Positions 22,910 through 35,524 of a stretch of DNA of 64,000 nt are shown here, in pieces (position 1 is the stretch's first letter; every line of letters begins with the position of its first letter). Position numbers and translations under genes: made by a program. Source of the stretch: Rhipidocladum racemiflorum. Taxonomy: Eukaryota; Streptophyta; Magnoliopsida; Poales; Poaceae. The notes under the pieces were generated by a model. The model had not been told where the DNA came from. It searched no databases and worked only from the letters and a program-made list of their open reading frames with translations. The stretch covers positions 44,053,749-44,117,748 of the forward strand of contig CM070590.1 in assembly GCA_036346355.1 (NCBI GenBank). Direction: 5' to 3'.

Positions 22910-25900
22910 TGTAACATCCCAAAATTTGCTTTTAATTTTTTTAGTGTGTTTATGGGTTTATTTGAATTTTTCAGAAATTATTTAAAGTCCTCGCGGTTAA
23001 TTCGGATTGAAGTTAATTGAACTAATCGTATTAAATAAAGATCAAGCATTTTTGAATAAACGTAAAATCTAAATTTTTGTTGATAATTAAGATAGTTGGT
23101 AGTCGAGAGTGTATATTTCAAATATTTTCGAAAAACATGTTTTATAATGTAATCGTTGATTTTACAAAAATCTGTACAGGTGTCTGATTTACGAAAAGAA
23201 TTTTTACGAAAAATCTATACGTCGAAAAATCGCGAAACCAACTTTGTTAAGTTCCAAATAGTTCCTAGTATTTTACAGGAATTTCCTCGATCTTTTAGAA
23301 CATCTCTGTTATTTTTACTCAACACGTTTTTAGAATGTATATGTATATATACGTGTATACGACCATGTGGACGTGGGCACTCACTCCAACCGTTTCCTGT
23401 TTCTACGCAAGGAGGTAATTAGTCACGTTAATTCCTCCTTTGATTTCATCCTTTCCTTTTTTTTTCTTTTTCCCTTCACGTGTATGAGTCTTGGACGTTG
23501 GAATTATTCTCCAGCTATTCCATGCACCTGACCTTTCATTTATTTTTTTCCCCCAGCCGTTTCCATTACCCTAGTAACGCCTGCATGTGGTCTTTCCTTA
23601 CTAGCATGCATGTATGCCCTCCATCCACACGCATAGGCATTCCCAGCCGTTACTAGTTAGCCCCATTATCCTCTCTAGCCTTTACCTCTTTCTATTGTCT
23701 TCCTACAGCTGCTACTAACCATATACTCACCCTTCTTCTTCACGGCATTTTCTTCTGCACCATCCAAAGCCCCAGCACCTTCTCCACAGCATCCACGCCT
23801 CTGCCATTTTCCGTGGCGCCGTCGTTGTCGTCGCCATCATCGCCACCGCCGCCGTCGTCGCCGTCGCCGCTGCTGTTGTTGCCGTCGTCGTCGTCGCCGT
23901 CGCCACTACCGCGTTGCTACCACCATCGTCGCCGCCGCCGTTGATGTCGCCGTCGCCGCCGTCGTTGCCACCCCTGTTTACGCCGTCGCCGCCGGCGCAC
24001 TCTCCAGCCTCGCCGATCCGCGCTACTACCAATCGTCGATCGGTACTCTCTCGCCTTTCTTTTGCGCGCGTTCTATTTCTACCGGTTGATTGATCCTGTC
24101 GACGCGTAATCGTGTATATATATGTTAGTATATATACGTATAGGTTAGGCAGATGTATTATGTAGCCTGCGCATATACATGTCTACATGTAGGTACTCGG
24201 TCGATTCACGTGTAGATATAGTCGTGTTTAGATATATTCGGTTGCTACGCAGGTAAAAATATATATCGTAGCGTATTGATTTGGTACTCTCTGTTATTAG
24301 ACGCTAGTAGTATGTATACGTATGGATATATTCGTCGGATCTGCATACGTATATTCGGCCGTTTCGCAAGTTTAATTTTTTTTTATACGAGTATACGGTT
24401 ATATTTGGAAGAATACGTATTTAAATATGCTATTTATGTGTGGTTTCGGTTTTCTTCAAACGTGTCCTAGCCGAATAGAGTATACACATATATACTATGA
24501 ATAGTGCCATGCAGAATAGGAATGAAGGCTAGTTGTACATGAGTTTTTCCGAAATTATGAATTTTCTCTTTTTCGCTAGAAATTCGTTTTAAGTCCGAAT
24601 CACTTGCAACAAATTTTGTTAATTAGTATAAATTAATACATTTCTACAGTAATTTTTATGAAATTTTATAAATAAAATTGTACTGTTAAATTAATTGCGG
24701 AAAATCCGAACTTACGCATTTTGTAGCTCTTAAACTATACGTTCAAAAATTCCAAAATAAATTTTATAAATCATATAAAATGATAAACTAGTTATATGGA
24801 AATTTTCATGAAATTATGAATTAGTTTTATTTGCGGCATTTCTTTGAATGTGTGTTTGTACATTGTTTTGTGTGTTTATTTGGTTCTTTATACATTGCAG
24901 CGTAGACGTTGAACTGCGAGAGTGCGGGAGTTGAAGACCAAGCTCAAGCCCTAGATCAAGATCATCGACTTTTGAAGGCAAGTCGTGCTTTGACCATATT
25001 GCTCCTAGTGTTTTCAAACATATTTTTATTTATATTATGCATGCTATGTTGATTAAAATGAGTAATTTAATTTGGGTTAAGTAGATAATAAACCTAGTTG
25101 TTAATTCCACCCTTGATGATTAATATTTGTATGTCATGTATCCATTGTCACCATAAGTTGGGTTTAAATAGTTGGATGTTATATTGTGCCAACACGGGAG
25201 GCTAGACCGTGAATAGTTGCTTAGCTATGCTTACGTGAAATATGTTTCAAATGGGAAAATAATATTGACTAATGATATATGGAATGAATTTTGGAATCAG
25301 TGTGATCTTGCCACGTGATGATGTGAAGTGTAGGTACCCTTGTGGTTCTACATGGTAATTGATGTTATTGTTGGCATGCGTTGCGCAATAATCAAGCCGG
25401 GTGATAAATAGATTTAGACCGGGCAAGTGGCAAGGTTGATCTGGTGGGCCATGATTGGTACCGGGAAAGTCGTTTTGGTTCTTTGGGTAGTCTTGCCCTG
25501 GTCACCCTAAGGACTTAACCTTGCAAGCCTTTGAACTGAGTCAATCGTGCAACCACATGTCTCAGAATGGGGCGGACCTAGTTGAGTAGGTTGCTAATAA
25601 CTTGCATTTGGTACCTAAGGGTGTCAACTATACCTTTTGTGTAGTTGAGCGGGAGCGTCATCGGTGCTACGGCTAGGTACCCTATCCAACGGTTGGTTGA
25701 CCTATACTTCGCTGTACCTTAGGGAAGGGATAGTGTGCAACAACCGGAGAGGTCCACTTGTATAGTTAGAGGCTTGAAAGGCTTTGTTATGATCACTCAT
25801 TCGCATACTCTTGTATGGCGATTCACGGCAGACGTGGTGAGTTGATCGTATCTTGTGGGTAAAGTGCATAACCTCTGCAGAGTGTACAAACTATTCGAAT

Positions 25901-26590
25901 AGCCGAGTCCACTGATCTTGGACAACGCCGGGGATTACGATTAAGGGTTAGATCTTTTAAAATAAAATGTGGGAATGGGTGGCCGAGTGCCGAGACAATA
26001 TTGCTAAAGTGATTTAGGGCTTTGAGCTGAATTGTTTAAAAGAGATTGATAACTTACTATATAATATGGTTTCTTGCTTTTGAATCTATTAAGGTTGTTT
26101 AATTAAAGCAAAATGCTGTTTGAGGCAAAACAACCACTTAAGCCATTCCTTTGGAAGAAACCCTGCATATAGTAATAGAATTGCACCTCTGTGCATGACT
26201 TGCTGAGTATGTTGTATACTCACCCTTGCTTTCAACACAATCATCAGTTGAGGAGGACTACAACTTCAAAGGAGGAGAAGTTCCGCGAGGAGGCGGTTAT
26301 CTAGGAGTTGAACCTTGTCAGTTGCCTGTGGCAGGCTGATGGGAGTCACCGACGTTTTCATTCCGCTGCTGATTATTTACTTTTGTTATTGTAAGCCCTG
26401 CGTGGCAGACTATTTGTAAGGTGACCTTAAGGTCTTGTAACCAGTTTATTTAATGTTTGAAGTACTTTATTATTAATTCCGCTGTGTATGATTGTGGTAC
26501 TTCATCCCTGTTTAACTGTGTGTACTAGCGTGATCCTGGACTAGTACAGAATACACAGAGGGTCCGGATTTGCAGATTCGGGTCCCGACA
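22910..26590 (+). mobile_element. Solo LTR E (element B family)
   Basis: 3681 bp from TGTAACATCCC to GGTCCCGACA, flanked by a perfect 5-bp duplication ATTAG (22905-22909 and 26591-26595). No primer site, coding region or polypurine tract follows, so recombination between the two LTRs removed the rest. It contains TATA runs (23335-23360), a long GNC trinucleotide stretch (about 23815-23960), the stem-loop (26205-26221) and a poly(A)-signal region near the end. Apparent frames inside are accidental. Confidence 0.93.
26205..26221 (+). promoter_or_regulatory. Conserved LTR stem-loop, E copy
   Basis: GAGTAT, loop GTTGT, ATACTC, between CTTGCT and ACCCTTGC. Confidence 0.7.
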
Positions 26591-26895
26591 ATTAGCCGCG
26601 CCCGCGGTTATGGGCATGCCGAGCAAGCCATTCTCGGATTAGACTTTGGTAAATTAAAATTTGGTTTTCAAAAATGATGTTGGATGGAGGGAGTCCATCA
26701 TGGGTAAAACTTAGACAATTCCAGGAGAGATTCCTGAGTTATAAAGAAAATGTATAGATTTGAGTTTCATTATAAACTATGCCATTTAAAATTTATTTAT
26801 AATGTTTATTAAACTATTGCTTTACGCTTAAATAAACTATATAGCCATCCTTTGAATGCCCGTACATTTATATTGCATTCTCGGTGTGATTTGCT

Positions 26896-26911
26896 GAGTA
26901 CGCTAGTACTC
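26896..26911 (+). promoter_or_regulatory. Conserved LTR stem-loop, C copy
   Basis: GAGTAC, loop GCTA, GTACTC, between TTTGCT and ACCCTTGC. The last stem pair is C-G where B and E have T-A. Confidence 0.7.
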
Positions 26912-27594
26912 ACCCTTGCTTAATCTGCTGCTTCAGAGGAGGAGTACCACGATGGTGAGGACCAGTTGGACTAGGCCGTGCCCCCTGTTGATTGCCTGTG
27001 GCAAATAAATTGGGCTCTATTTATTGTTCTTCAATTCCGCTGTTTTTATTTAGTCGTTTATTTATTTGTTGGCATGCGCGCCATTTCATTTGTAACTCTG
27101 AATATTTACTAATAATAAAGAACGATGGATATTGTAACACCCCGGCATTTAATATGCCCGAATGCTACCAAACATAAGCTAAACAACATCTAAATACCAC
27201 ATTTAAACATAAATTCCAGCAAAGGTACATATGCTAAAAACCGATATTTCGGCAGCATCTCCTTTGTTTTTCCATGAATTAACAAAATAACAAAATCATG
27301 GCAAGATATAACATAGCACACGACATCTAAAACATCAACATAAATGGACATATCATCAAATTACGCCAATAATACCACGCGCAACCACTTCATAAACTAT
27401 AACGAAGCAAATAAGGAATCACGAGCATGCTAAATTAAACCATACATTAAGTTTATGGCACAACTCTTAATATCATGTCTCCAAGTGATTAGTTATAGAC
27501 TATGATGGTGGAGCTACGTGTAGAAGTGTAGCTAAACCCCTTTGTCCCGCATGCCGATCTCAAAGTACCTAAAAACAACATAAAACACAAGCGT

Positions 27595-27607
27595 GAGTTC
27601 GAAACTC
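27595..27607 (-). promoter_or_regulatory. Conserved LTR stem-loop, F copy
   Basis: Minus strand GAGTT, loop TCG, AACTC, followed by ACGCTTG. The stem bases differ from A, B, C and E but still pair. Confidence 0.55.
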
Positions 27608-28913
27608 AAAGAAGCATATTGTAATGGACAACAAGAACAATAACATGGCAAAAACATCTCCCATCATGTATATCATCTCAATCATGAACACTTAATAATA
27701 TCATCATCAATATGCATGTAATGCAATGCAATGCTCATATGCTCATATCTCCTTGGAAACTCATACCGGTATGGTTGAGTACACACCCGTTGATGTGCAC
27801 CCTTTTCCCCCTTCCATCCCGAAGATGGAGGGTGCCTACTCCTCGCTTCCATTCACCACGTGGATGGAATCACGATGTAGGTCTTACTCAATGGCGTTCC
27901 GGACTAGTCATAACTTTCTCACCGACCTTCCCCGGACTAGTTACGACTTTCTCACCGCCCTCGCCCCATCTCATGACATGCATGCAACTATGCCAAATAT
28001 CATATCTCATTTGTACATAAACATATGGCATCATGTCATAGTACACATAAACACATGGCATCGAATCATGATAAATAAAGACACATAGCATCATATCATG
28101 ATATTCACACTCATTATATCATTGGAAAACAGCAAGCATAGCAAGTGATCATAGCAAGTATTCAATCTTTCATCTAATCTCCACAAGCAACCTACAATCT
28201 GCTATTCATTACAACACACTTGCCTCAACCATGGCGACGGATTTGTGGGAAGTAGAGGGCACTCCCGGTGTCACACCACCTGCACATAGGCATCACACAC
28301 TCACAATAATGCCCACAAAACAGTACGCAAAACCCCATCTAACCCGACATTGCCCACTACTCGCAAAACCTAAAAACAGAGGTTCTGTCCTGCCGGGACA
28401 GCAGCCTTGCAAAAGGCACAACTTGAGTTCTGGGACTCCGAATCAATTAAACGAGTACATCCTCGCGTAGCTTAGGAAATTTCCAACTTTCTCTAGGTAT
28501 ATGGAAAGACTGATTCGGACTCTAAAGTCGTCTAATCTACAGATTACCGTGATCTGTTCCAATTACGTTACAGATTTTAACACGCTCGGTAAAACAGACA
28601 TAACTTTCAAACGGCTGATCGGAATTTAACGTGCTTTATGTCCACGGAAAGATAATTAAATTATCTACAACTTCTTAGAAGTCCGTACGGCTATATTCCA
28701 ACTCTAAATTGGCGAAAATGCGAACCCTAGCTCGACTGCTCAATCTGACCGAAAACAGAAACGTGGCAACATCTAGATCTAACCCAAATTACTCAAATCC
28801 AGCGCCTCCAATTGATCAAAAAACTTGATAAACTCCCTAATAACAGTACCTAGCTCATCCCCGAGGAGCCCCATGATCATACCTTTGCCCGACGCACGAA
28901 AACTCCAATCGAT

Positions 28914-28948
28914 CTCCTCGCTCCTCGCTCCTCGCTCCTCGCTCCTCG
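28914..28948. repeat. CTCCTCG minisatellite, five units
   Basis: Five perfect 7-bp units in the left LTR of F. The matching site in the right LTR has fourteen. Confidence 0.95.
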
Positions 28949-29480
28949 GATGGATCCATGAGGATGCAGGGGTGGGGAGGTCACCCTAGGGCAGCAAGGG
29001 GGGTGGAGGAGAGGTGGTGTGCAATGGGGAGCAATGGGGGCGCCATGGGGGCAAGAGATGGGGCGGCTAGGAGGTGGAGGGAGGAGGAAGGGTGGCGGCT
29101 AGGGTTAGGGGCGCATGGGGCAGGGGTGGAAGCCCCAAGGGCTGGTGGGGAGCCCTTTTACCAGCCCCCACACCCAAACCTAGTCCATTACGGAGACCTA
29201 CTCCATCCCACCAAAGCTCACCAAGGCCCAAACTCCCCCGGGAAGGCCCAAAACACCGGAAACGGCCCGGAAAAGCTATTAACCTCTATATCCTATAGTT
29301 TTAACCTTAATTCCACATCTCATAATGTTATTAACCTTATCATGCACGTTAAATAAGGTTACGACACTCCGTGGTGTCACAACACTTCAAAAGGCCCAAA
29401 AACGCGAGTAAACCTCTAGCCGTAAGATTTTCTTCTCTAATTTCACAATCTGTAATGTCACACCAAAACGTAGTGTCACA

Positions 29481-29516
29481 TTCTTCCCCCCTTCAACAGG
29501 ATTCGACCTCGAATCC
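29481..29516 (-). promoter_or_regulatory. Polypurine tract and stem-loop of element F
   Basis: On the minus strand a GAAGGGGGGAAGAA tract abuts the 3' LTR. Upstream is an 8-bp stem GGATTCGA/TCGAATCC with a 2-nt loop (29499-29516), placed as in A and B. Confidence 0.75.
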
Positions 29517-32500
29517 GAAGGACACCAAAAACAACTACCAAGTCCCCAAGGGACAAAAGGCTTCTCAGCCGCACAAAACAATCGCACAACGACTAAAAAA
29601 AATCGGAACAAACGACAAACGCCGCACTTCTATCACAACCAACCTGACTACCACACTCCATCAAACTCAATCATGACACATAATCCCATCTCTTCCAATT
29701 ATTTGACCCTTTTCACAAAGAATCAAAATTAACTAATGTCATCTACGTACATAGCCTTCATCGACAAAACTTTTCTATTCTTCCACAAACCACGCTACAC
29801 TTTCATTCTACCCCTCCTGCATAACACAAACCCAGGGACAACTAGCTACGACAAAGTTCACGACAGATCACTATATTTCAAATTATCATCACTTTTTAAC
29901 AATCCAACCATATTCTCAACAAGGTTTGGACCGACATCACCAACTTCCAACATGACGACCCTTCGAACCACAACCAAAGTTCTACGCCTAGCCCAAGGTA
30001 GAGCTGTAAATTATTACCAAACCTCAACTGGTTCTTTTCCTATGAGGGTCTCGCCCTCACACTTTCTCACTCAAAAAAATTACCAAACCCATGAGTATAA
30101 TCCTCCATTATGCTCAACAATTCCATAGACATTTCTATTCACATCTCAAACGAGAATGCCAACAAAGAGCAACTCCCTTAGTCGGATGAACCACATTCAT
30201 CAACTCGAACCCAAAACACAACAAATCACTTGGAACAAAGGTTTGACAACCTCGAAAGATCATTCGATCTCTTTTCCTAAGTTAAGTCGCAAAGGAAAAA
30301 CTCCAATCTCAAATCAATGCGATACATCTCGCATCGGGGACCACTCAAACAAAAAGAGAGACTCCACACAATTCTTTGTCAGAAATTCTCAACAATCAAT
30401 GACAACTCGACTCACTTTCACCACAGCCAAGCATCTCATAAAAACAACATTGTGGAAGAGAAAACCGATTCTCAAACCAATAGAAAGAATCCACAACCGC
30501 CATAATAACTCTCAAGGAAACAAGGAAACCCAATCCTCTTACAACAAAGCCAAATGCCAGGAACTCTTCACTCTTTCTTTTCATGCTAAAGAGCAAATGG
30601 AAATCTAGATTCATGACATGAATCCAAGCTTTTCGAGAGCACACAGGATTAGTCATATTTCCCTATATGACTTACTCACCGACCTGGCTCAACGACTCTT
30701 TTATCAATAGACATCTATAAATGATGTCATGTTTCCTTTTCACCATTCATTCATCATGTACAACGCTACCAAGTAGTCATTCACAAGACAAATTCTTCCT
30801 CTGCATCACATGATTAAAACTTGGATAGCATCGATGATTGCGCCCAATCATAAAACTATGAGAGGAACACCATTAACAGGAAAACACCACGTCATACATA
30901 ACCCGTCGACAATTGAAAGCCAAATTTGTAAAGCATCGCGTTTTAACCAGAATCAACATTTTGAAAGAGAACATCAATTCTCAAAGAGAAATGGGAGACT
31001 CATTTTCCCAAAATGAGAACACTTCACCAACCCGAATCACTTATAAACATTCATAAAATCCACCCTTTTGAAACACTCGCAAACACCACATGACCTTTTC
31101 CAAATAAATCCAGTTCCAATCAAATAGAATTACAAATTAAATCTCAAGAATTTTCAACACAGCCCACTATGTCCATCGGCTTCCTTTTAAGATTTACTCC
31201 AAGTATGCTTCAGTAACGCCGAAGGAGCGCGATCCACTCAAAGGCTTTTGGGTGCAAAATCAAACTCATAGCATAAATCGAACAACTTAGCCAAAACCAA
31301 AGATGGGCACCAACCTCTACGAGTTTTAGGAAACTCAAAATGCAACATAAAGAACACCTTGACCAAAAAACATTTAACCAAGATAGCAATCCACCAACCT
31401 GCACCAAAAGGTTTTATACACAAGCTCGGCATGAGACTCACCATAACCAAAGGTCCCACTATCCTTAACATTTAAGCATTCCATAATCACTATTTACTTA
31501 TCGAGAAAACCAATCTTAAATCAATCAATACTACCTCCTCAAGAACCCCACAAACCAAAACATCATAAAACAACGTATTCTATATTTCAAAAGTAGTAAT
31601 TCAATGAGATACTTAATCATGATCATCCTATCAATTTTTATACCATAAATACGTCAACATCTTGACAATCAAAACTTATTCCATTAACAAATGACTTCAA
31701 CATACAAATAGTATCTCCATAAGACAAAGTCGAAAATTATGATTCTAAGATATACCTTCTTTAGGATACAATTCTATATCATGCTAAAATATCCATGGTT
31801 CACTTCATCGCCACATGTTATAATAACCTCTATTTTACAATGGCTTCCAAAAAGTAATCCAAACAATTACCACCACTACTAAATCATCAATATCCATAAA
31901 TAGGCATAATCATAAAAACAACTACATTGTTTTTAGTTACACTATCCATATACCATGACAAATTATCACTACACAACATACTCCAACTATTAAAACAAAT
32001 TTAATAGATTAGACCATCCCAATGCTTTAGCAATATCATAAACAAAGAAAGCCTATGTCTTCACAATTGACATCGATACTAGCATCGTAGGAACACAACT
32101 GCATACTTCCAATTATACTAATGGTTTGCGACAACATAAATAGCAACTCTAATCAACTTCCAAATTAAAGTCACTAGTCAACACGATTAAATCTCTCTAT
32201 TAATCCATTAGATTAGAACATCTTTAGACAACCAGCAAAGTTTCTTTAACAATATCGGCAGTCTACATCATCTTAATGTTTTAACTATACATTAGGGTTT
32301 AAAACTTTAAACATAATCGAGGGTCATAAGCACTTTCGAAGCAAGGCAACAGATTCTAAGCATGTACATTAACATATTTATTCATTCTCATTATAGGGTA
32401 ATCTGCAACACTAGAAGTTCATTTAATCTTAAGCTAAACACAAATATTACTTTTAACTGATTCAACTCACCAATTAACTTAAAAACAAATCATTTCCAAT

Positions 32501-32668
32501 AACCACATTGTTACATACTACATGACATGCTAAACAACCATTTTCACTTTTGACAAACAAGATGCAACTCCACTTTTAAGGACAACCACAACTCATGAAC
32601 CAGAACGAACACCGTTAGACAATTTCTCCTTTTCCAGGCAAGGAAGAAAACAAAACTCTAACAGAAAT
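29517..32668 (-). other. Non-coding internal region of element F
   Basis: 3.15 kb of AT-rich sequence with only short, unrelated frames and no gag, protease, polymerase or integrase motif on either strand. The element is therefore either a LARD-like non-autonomous form or so decayed that coding signals are gone. Its end near 32668 is a deletion junction into the truncated 5' LTR. Confidence 0.6.
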
Positions 32669-32718
32669 ACTCACAATAATGCCCACAAAATAGTACGCAA
32701 AACCCCATCTAACCCGAC

Positions 32719-34453
32719 TGTAGGATCGAAGTATACGAATATAGCAATAAGAGGGGGGGGTGAATGATTGAGCGAAGCTAAAACCAAAATTTTGATCTAT
32801 TAAAAACTTCACCCCAAAAGAAACCAAAAGATTGCCTCGGATTTGACAAAAACAGATTGACAGAGGCTTGATAAAATGAGAATTCCCGGAGATCCAACCG
32901 TCGAAACTATCTGAAATTTGGACACAAGAAACTAGATTTCAATACGAATAACCCCAAAAAGAATCAGCTCGATCGGACTTATGGATCAAAAGTTATGAGC
33001 TTCTCAAGCTTGCTGATCCAGAACTTGACGAGAATTGATCTAACGTAAACTTGAAAGTTTTAACAGAACCGACAAAAGTTTAATCAACTATACTTTGAGA
33101 AACTCAAAAACAATACCCTACAACGGTTTTTGATGGATCAAATCAAGATGAAACTCAACGATCAAAAACCAATCTAGAATTAGAACAAGCATGCAACAAA
33201 AAAAAAAAAACAGAAAACACTTTAGCGACGTGGTTACTGTAGCACGCAAAAATCTTGGAAGAATTGATCTTTATTTCTTGTCTAAAATACTCTCATCAAA
33301 AGAGTACAAACCCTAAAACCAAGCTCAAGGCTTGATGCGCTCAGCTCTCCTTGGTGCACTTTCAACAGGAGACAACCCCTCCTATTTAAACGACCAACCC
33401 AGAATACGATTCCTATTCCCTAGAAGGAATCCGTATCCAACACAACTCTACTTGGCCCAACCTGGCCGAGTACAACTCTTGCACGCATATGGTAACCCTA
33501 CCATACTCACGTGACTAACACCTTGCACGCGTATGGCCACCTGCCATACTCACGTGACTAACACTTTGCACGCGAATGACCTCCTGCCATTCTCACGTGA
33601 CTAACCATTCTTCATGTGCACCACTCTCTTAGCCCGAACGTCCCGCATGACATCCTTGACCACCAAGACCTCAGTTCCTCCTGAACCTAGTCCTGAACCT
33701 CAGTTCCTCCATGAACCTAGTTCCAGTCCTGTCATCGACCACATTCGTCTTCGAGCAATACCTGCACATGAACAAACCACAAAACAAATCCGAGCACAAG
33801 TCCACGACTTGACTCAAGGTCAATCCATGCAACTACTCATATGAGCATTGCATAAAGTCCACTTCAAAACACGCATCATGAAATCATCTCAAATTTCATA
33901 ATTTCAAATTCAAACCATTTCAATTTTGCTCAAAACCGCCAAAAGCATGTGTATGACAGACCAAAGTCTTTGGTCTGTCATACATGGGAAAATTGAGTTC
34001 GCTATCAACATGTGTATGACAGACCAAAGAGTTTGGTCTGTCATACATGGGCAAAATGAGTTCACTGAAAACATGTGTATGACAGACCAAAGAGTTTGGT
34101 CTGTCATACATGGGTAAAATGAAATCGCCCAAAGCATGTGTATGACAGACCAAAATCTTTGGTCTGTCATACATTGAAAAAACGAAGTCACCAAAAGCCT
34201 GTGTATGACAGACCAAAAACTTTGGTCTGTCATACATGGGAAAAACGAGTTCGCCAAAAGCCTGTGTATGACAGACCAAAGTGGTCTGTCATACATGGGA
34301 AAAATGCGATTTGTTTGGTTCGGCGCAAAAGCAAGGTTTCTTTTTTTAATGTTCGGATGTTTGGTCCAACACACAAACAACTTTGCAAGATTAATCCTAA
34401 TCTTAACCAATTTCAGCACAAGATCAAACCAATTTTTCATCACATGATTCACA
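32719..34453 (-). repeat. 3' LTR of Sirevirus G
   Basis: 1735 bp, nearly identical to the 5' LTR apart from scattered substitutions and small indels. It includes the palindrome array at 33950-34295. Confidence 0.95.
33950..34295. repeat. Six palindromes at 63-bp period, left LTR of G
   Basis: Units begin at 33950, 34013, 34076, 34139, 34202 and 34265. Each is a near-perfect palindrome of TGTATGACAGACCAAA and its complement around a 1-3 base centre (35 nt). The sixth has lost four central bases. Spacers of 28 bp are similar to one another. Confidence 0.95.
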
Positions 34454-35524
34454 ATCCCCCCTTGATGAAAACATTGGCAACACCATTTAGACATGAACAT
34501 TTGGCAGTTTTTTGAAAAAAAAAACAGAGAACATAGAAACTCCCCTTTTGACAAGTGAAAAATGTGTGTGGTTTGTGCAATGTGCCAAAAGCCAAAAACC
34601 AAACTTCTCCCAGATTACTCAACAACCGAAAGATACTACCCCCTCTTTTTCAACTCTTCCCAAACTTCTCAAAAACTTCTCCCCCTTTGACAATGGATTC
34701 ATCAAGAAAACAACAAGAAAACATGTTCAAATTTTTTTTTGTATCAATGGTTTCGCAAACAGAAGCAAGGGAGTGCCAAGATACAAAGGATGAGCTTATT
34801 CGATCATATAACCTTATATATCACATAATATGCAAAATATATGATCGAAGTGAGATGTATAACAAGTAAAGAAATGACATACAACACAACCTCAAATCAC
34901 AACTATAGCCAAGTACTAAGCAAGACCTTTAGTAGAAAAACAAGGACTCAAAAATTGAAGCAACTAACAAATCAGGGCGAGCAAGTGGTTTCAACTCCAA
35001 TCTAGTAGACCAATTTTAATCTTTTAAACAATAAACTGCATGTGGCATGCTTGAAGCATACTTCTTTTATTTCCTTGGAGTGGCATGCTTGAAGCATACA
35101 TCTTGTCTTTTGAGGGAATGGCATGCTTGAAGCATACATCTTATCTTTTAAGGAAAGCATGCCTGAAGCATACAACTTGAAGCTTTTGCTTTTAACAATT
35201 TTTTTATTGATTCCCTTTTTCTTTTCTTTTTCTTTGATTGTAAACATGCAAAAAATGATTAAAAGGTCTTATGAAAGAGTAAAGCTGAAAACACACTTGC
35301 TTCATAGCCCAAATTTGTCAAGAGGATTCAATATCAAGCCTAGAAGAATGAGATATCACAGAGTATTTAGCTATCGGCAATCAGATCAGGGAATTTCCGC
35401 AATGTCATTTTTAGTTCAAGTGAGACAATTTAGATTATCATATATTAGCTCAATTACATAGTATATAAAGAAATATGATAAAGTGAGCTCATCAAGTGAA
35501 AGAACTTGGCAAAGAAACTCCCCC
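34454..35524 (-). promoter_or_regulatory. 3' non-coding region of G with multiple polypurine tracts
   Basis: The 3'-most tract (complement of 34454-34467) abuts the LTR. Further tracts of the AAGGGG(G)AG type lie at 34540-34553, 34637-34650, 34678-34692 and 35517-35530. A four-copy near-palindromic repeat (35045-35173) lies between them. No ORF is convincing. Confidence 0.8.
35045..35173. repeat. Four copies of GCATGCTTGAAGCATAC
   Basis: Copies at 35045, 35083, 35121 and 35157 (spacing 38, 38, 36). The core ATGCTT-G-AAGCAT is self-complementary; the last copy has one T to C change. Confidence 0.9.

Larger units (their letters stand above)
27133..29480 (-). repeat. 3' LTR of element F
   Basis: 2348 bp. 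It contains a five-unit CTCCTCG minisatellite (28914-28948), a GC-rich segment (28960-29240), and near its 3' end a stem-loop of the LTR type (27595-27607). The 28299-29480 part matches 32669-32718 plus 42663-43863. Confidence 0.88.

Noticed and set aside
22910..26590. Complete gypsy element instead of solo LTR
   Set aside because: Perfect TSD flanks a single LTR with no primer site, coding region or polypurine tract.
30156..30608. 150-aa plus-strand frame inside element F
   Set aside because: Asn/Lys/Ser-rich frame in AT-rich DNA with no recognised motif and no splice context.
33950..34295. CRISPR-like array: palindromic 35-nt repeats with 28-nt spacers
   Set aside because: It lies in both LTRs of a plant Sirevirus, the spacers resemble one another, and no cas gene is present.
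33910..34602. Repetitive proteins on both strands (CMTDQ.. and MYDRP.. repeats), also at 42113-42685
   Set aside because: They are translations of the palindrome array; both strands read alike because the units are self-complementary.
34454..35524. Envelope-like gene of Sirevirus G
   Set aside because: No open frame above about 110 codons and no signal or membrane segments; the region holds polypurine tracts and repeats.
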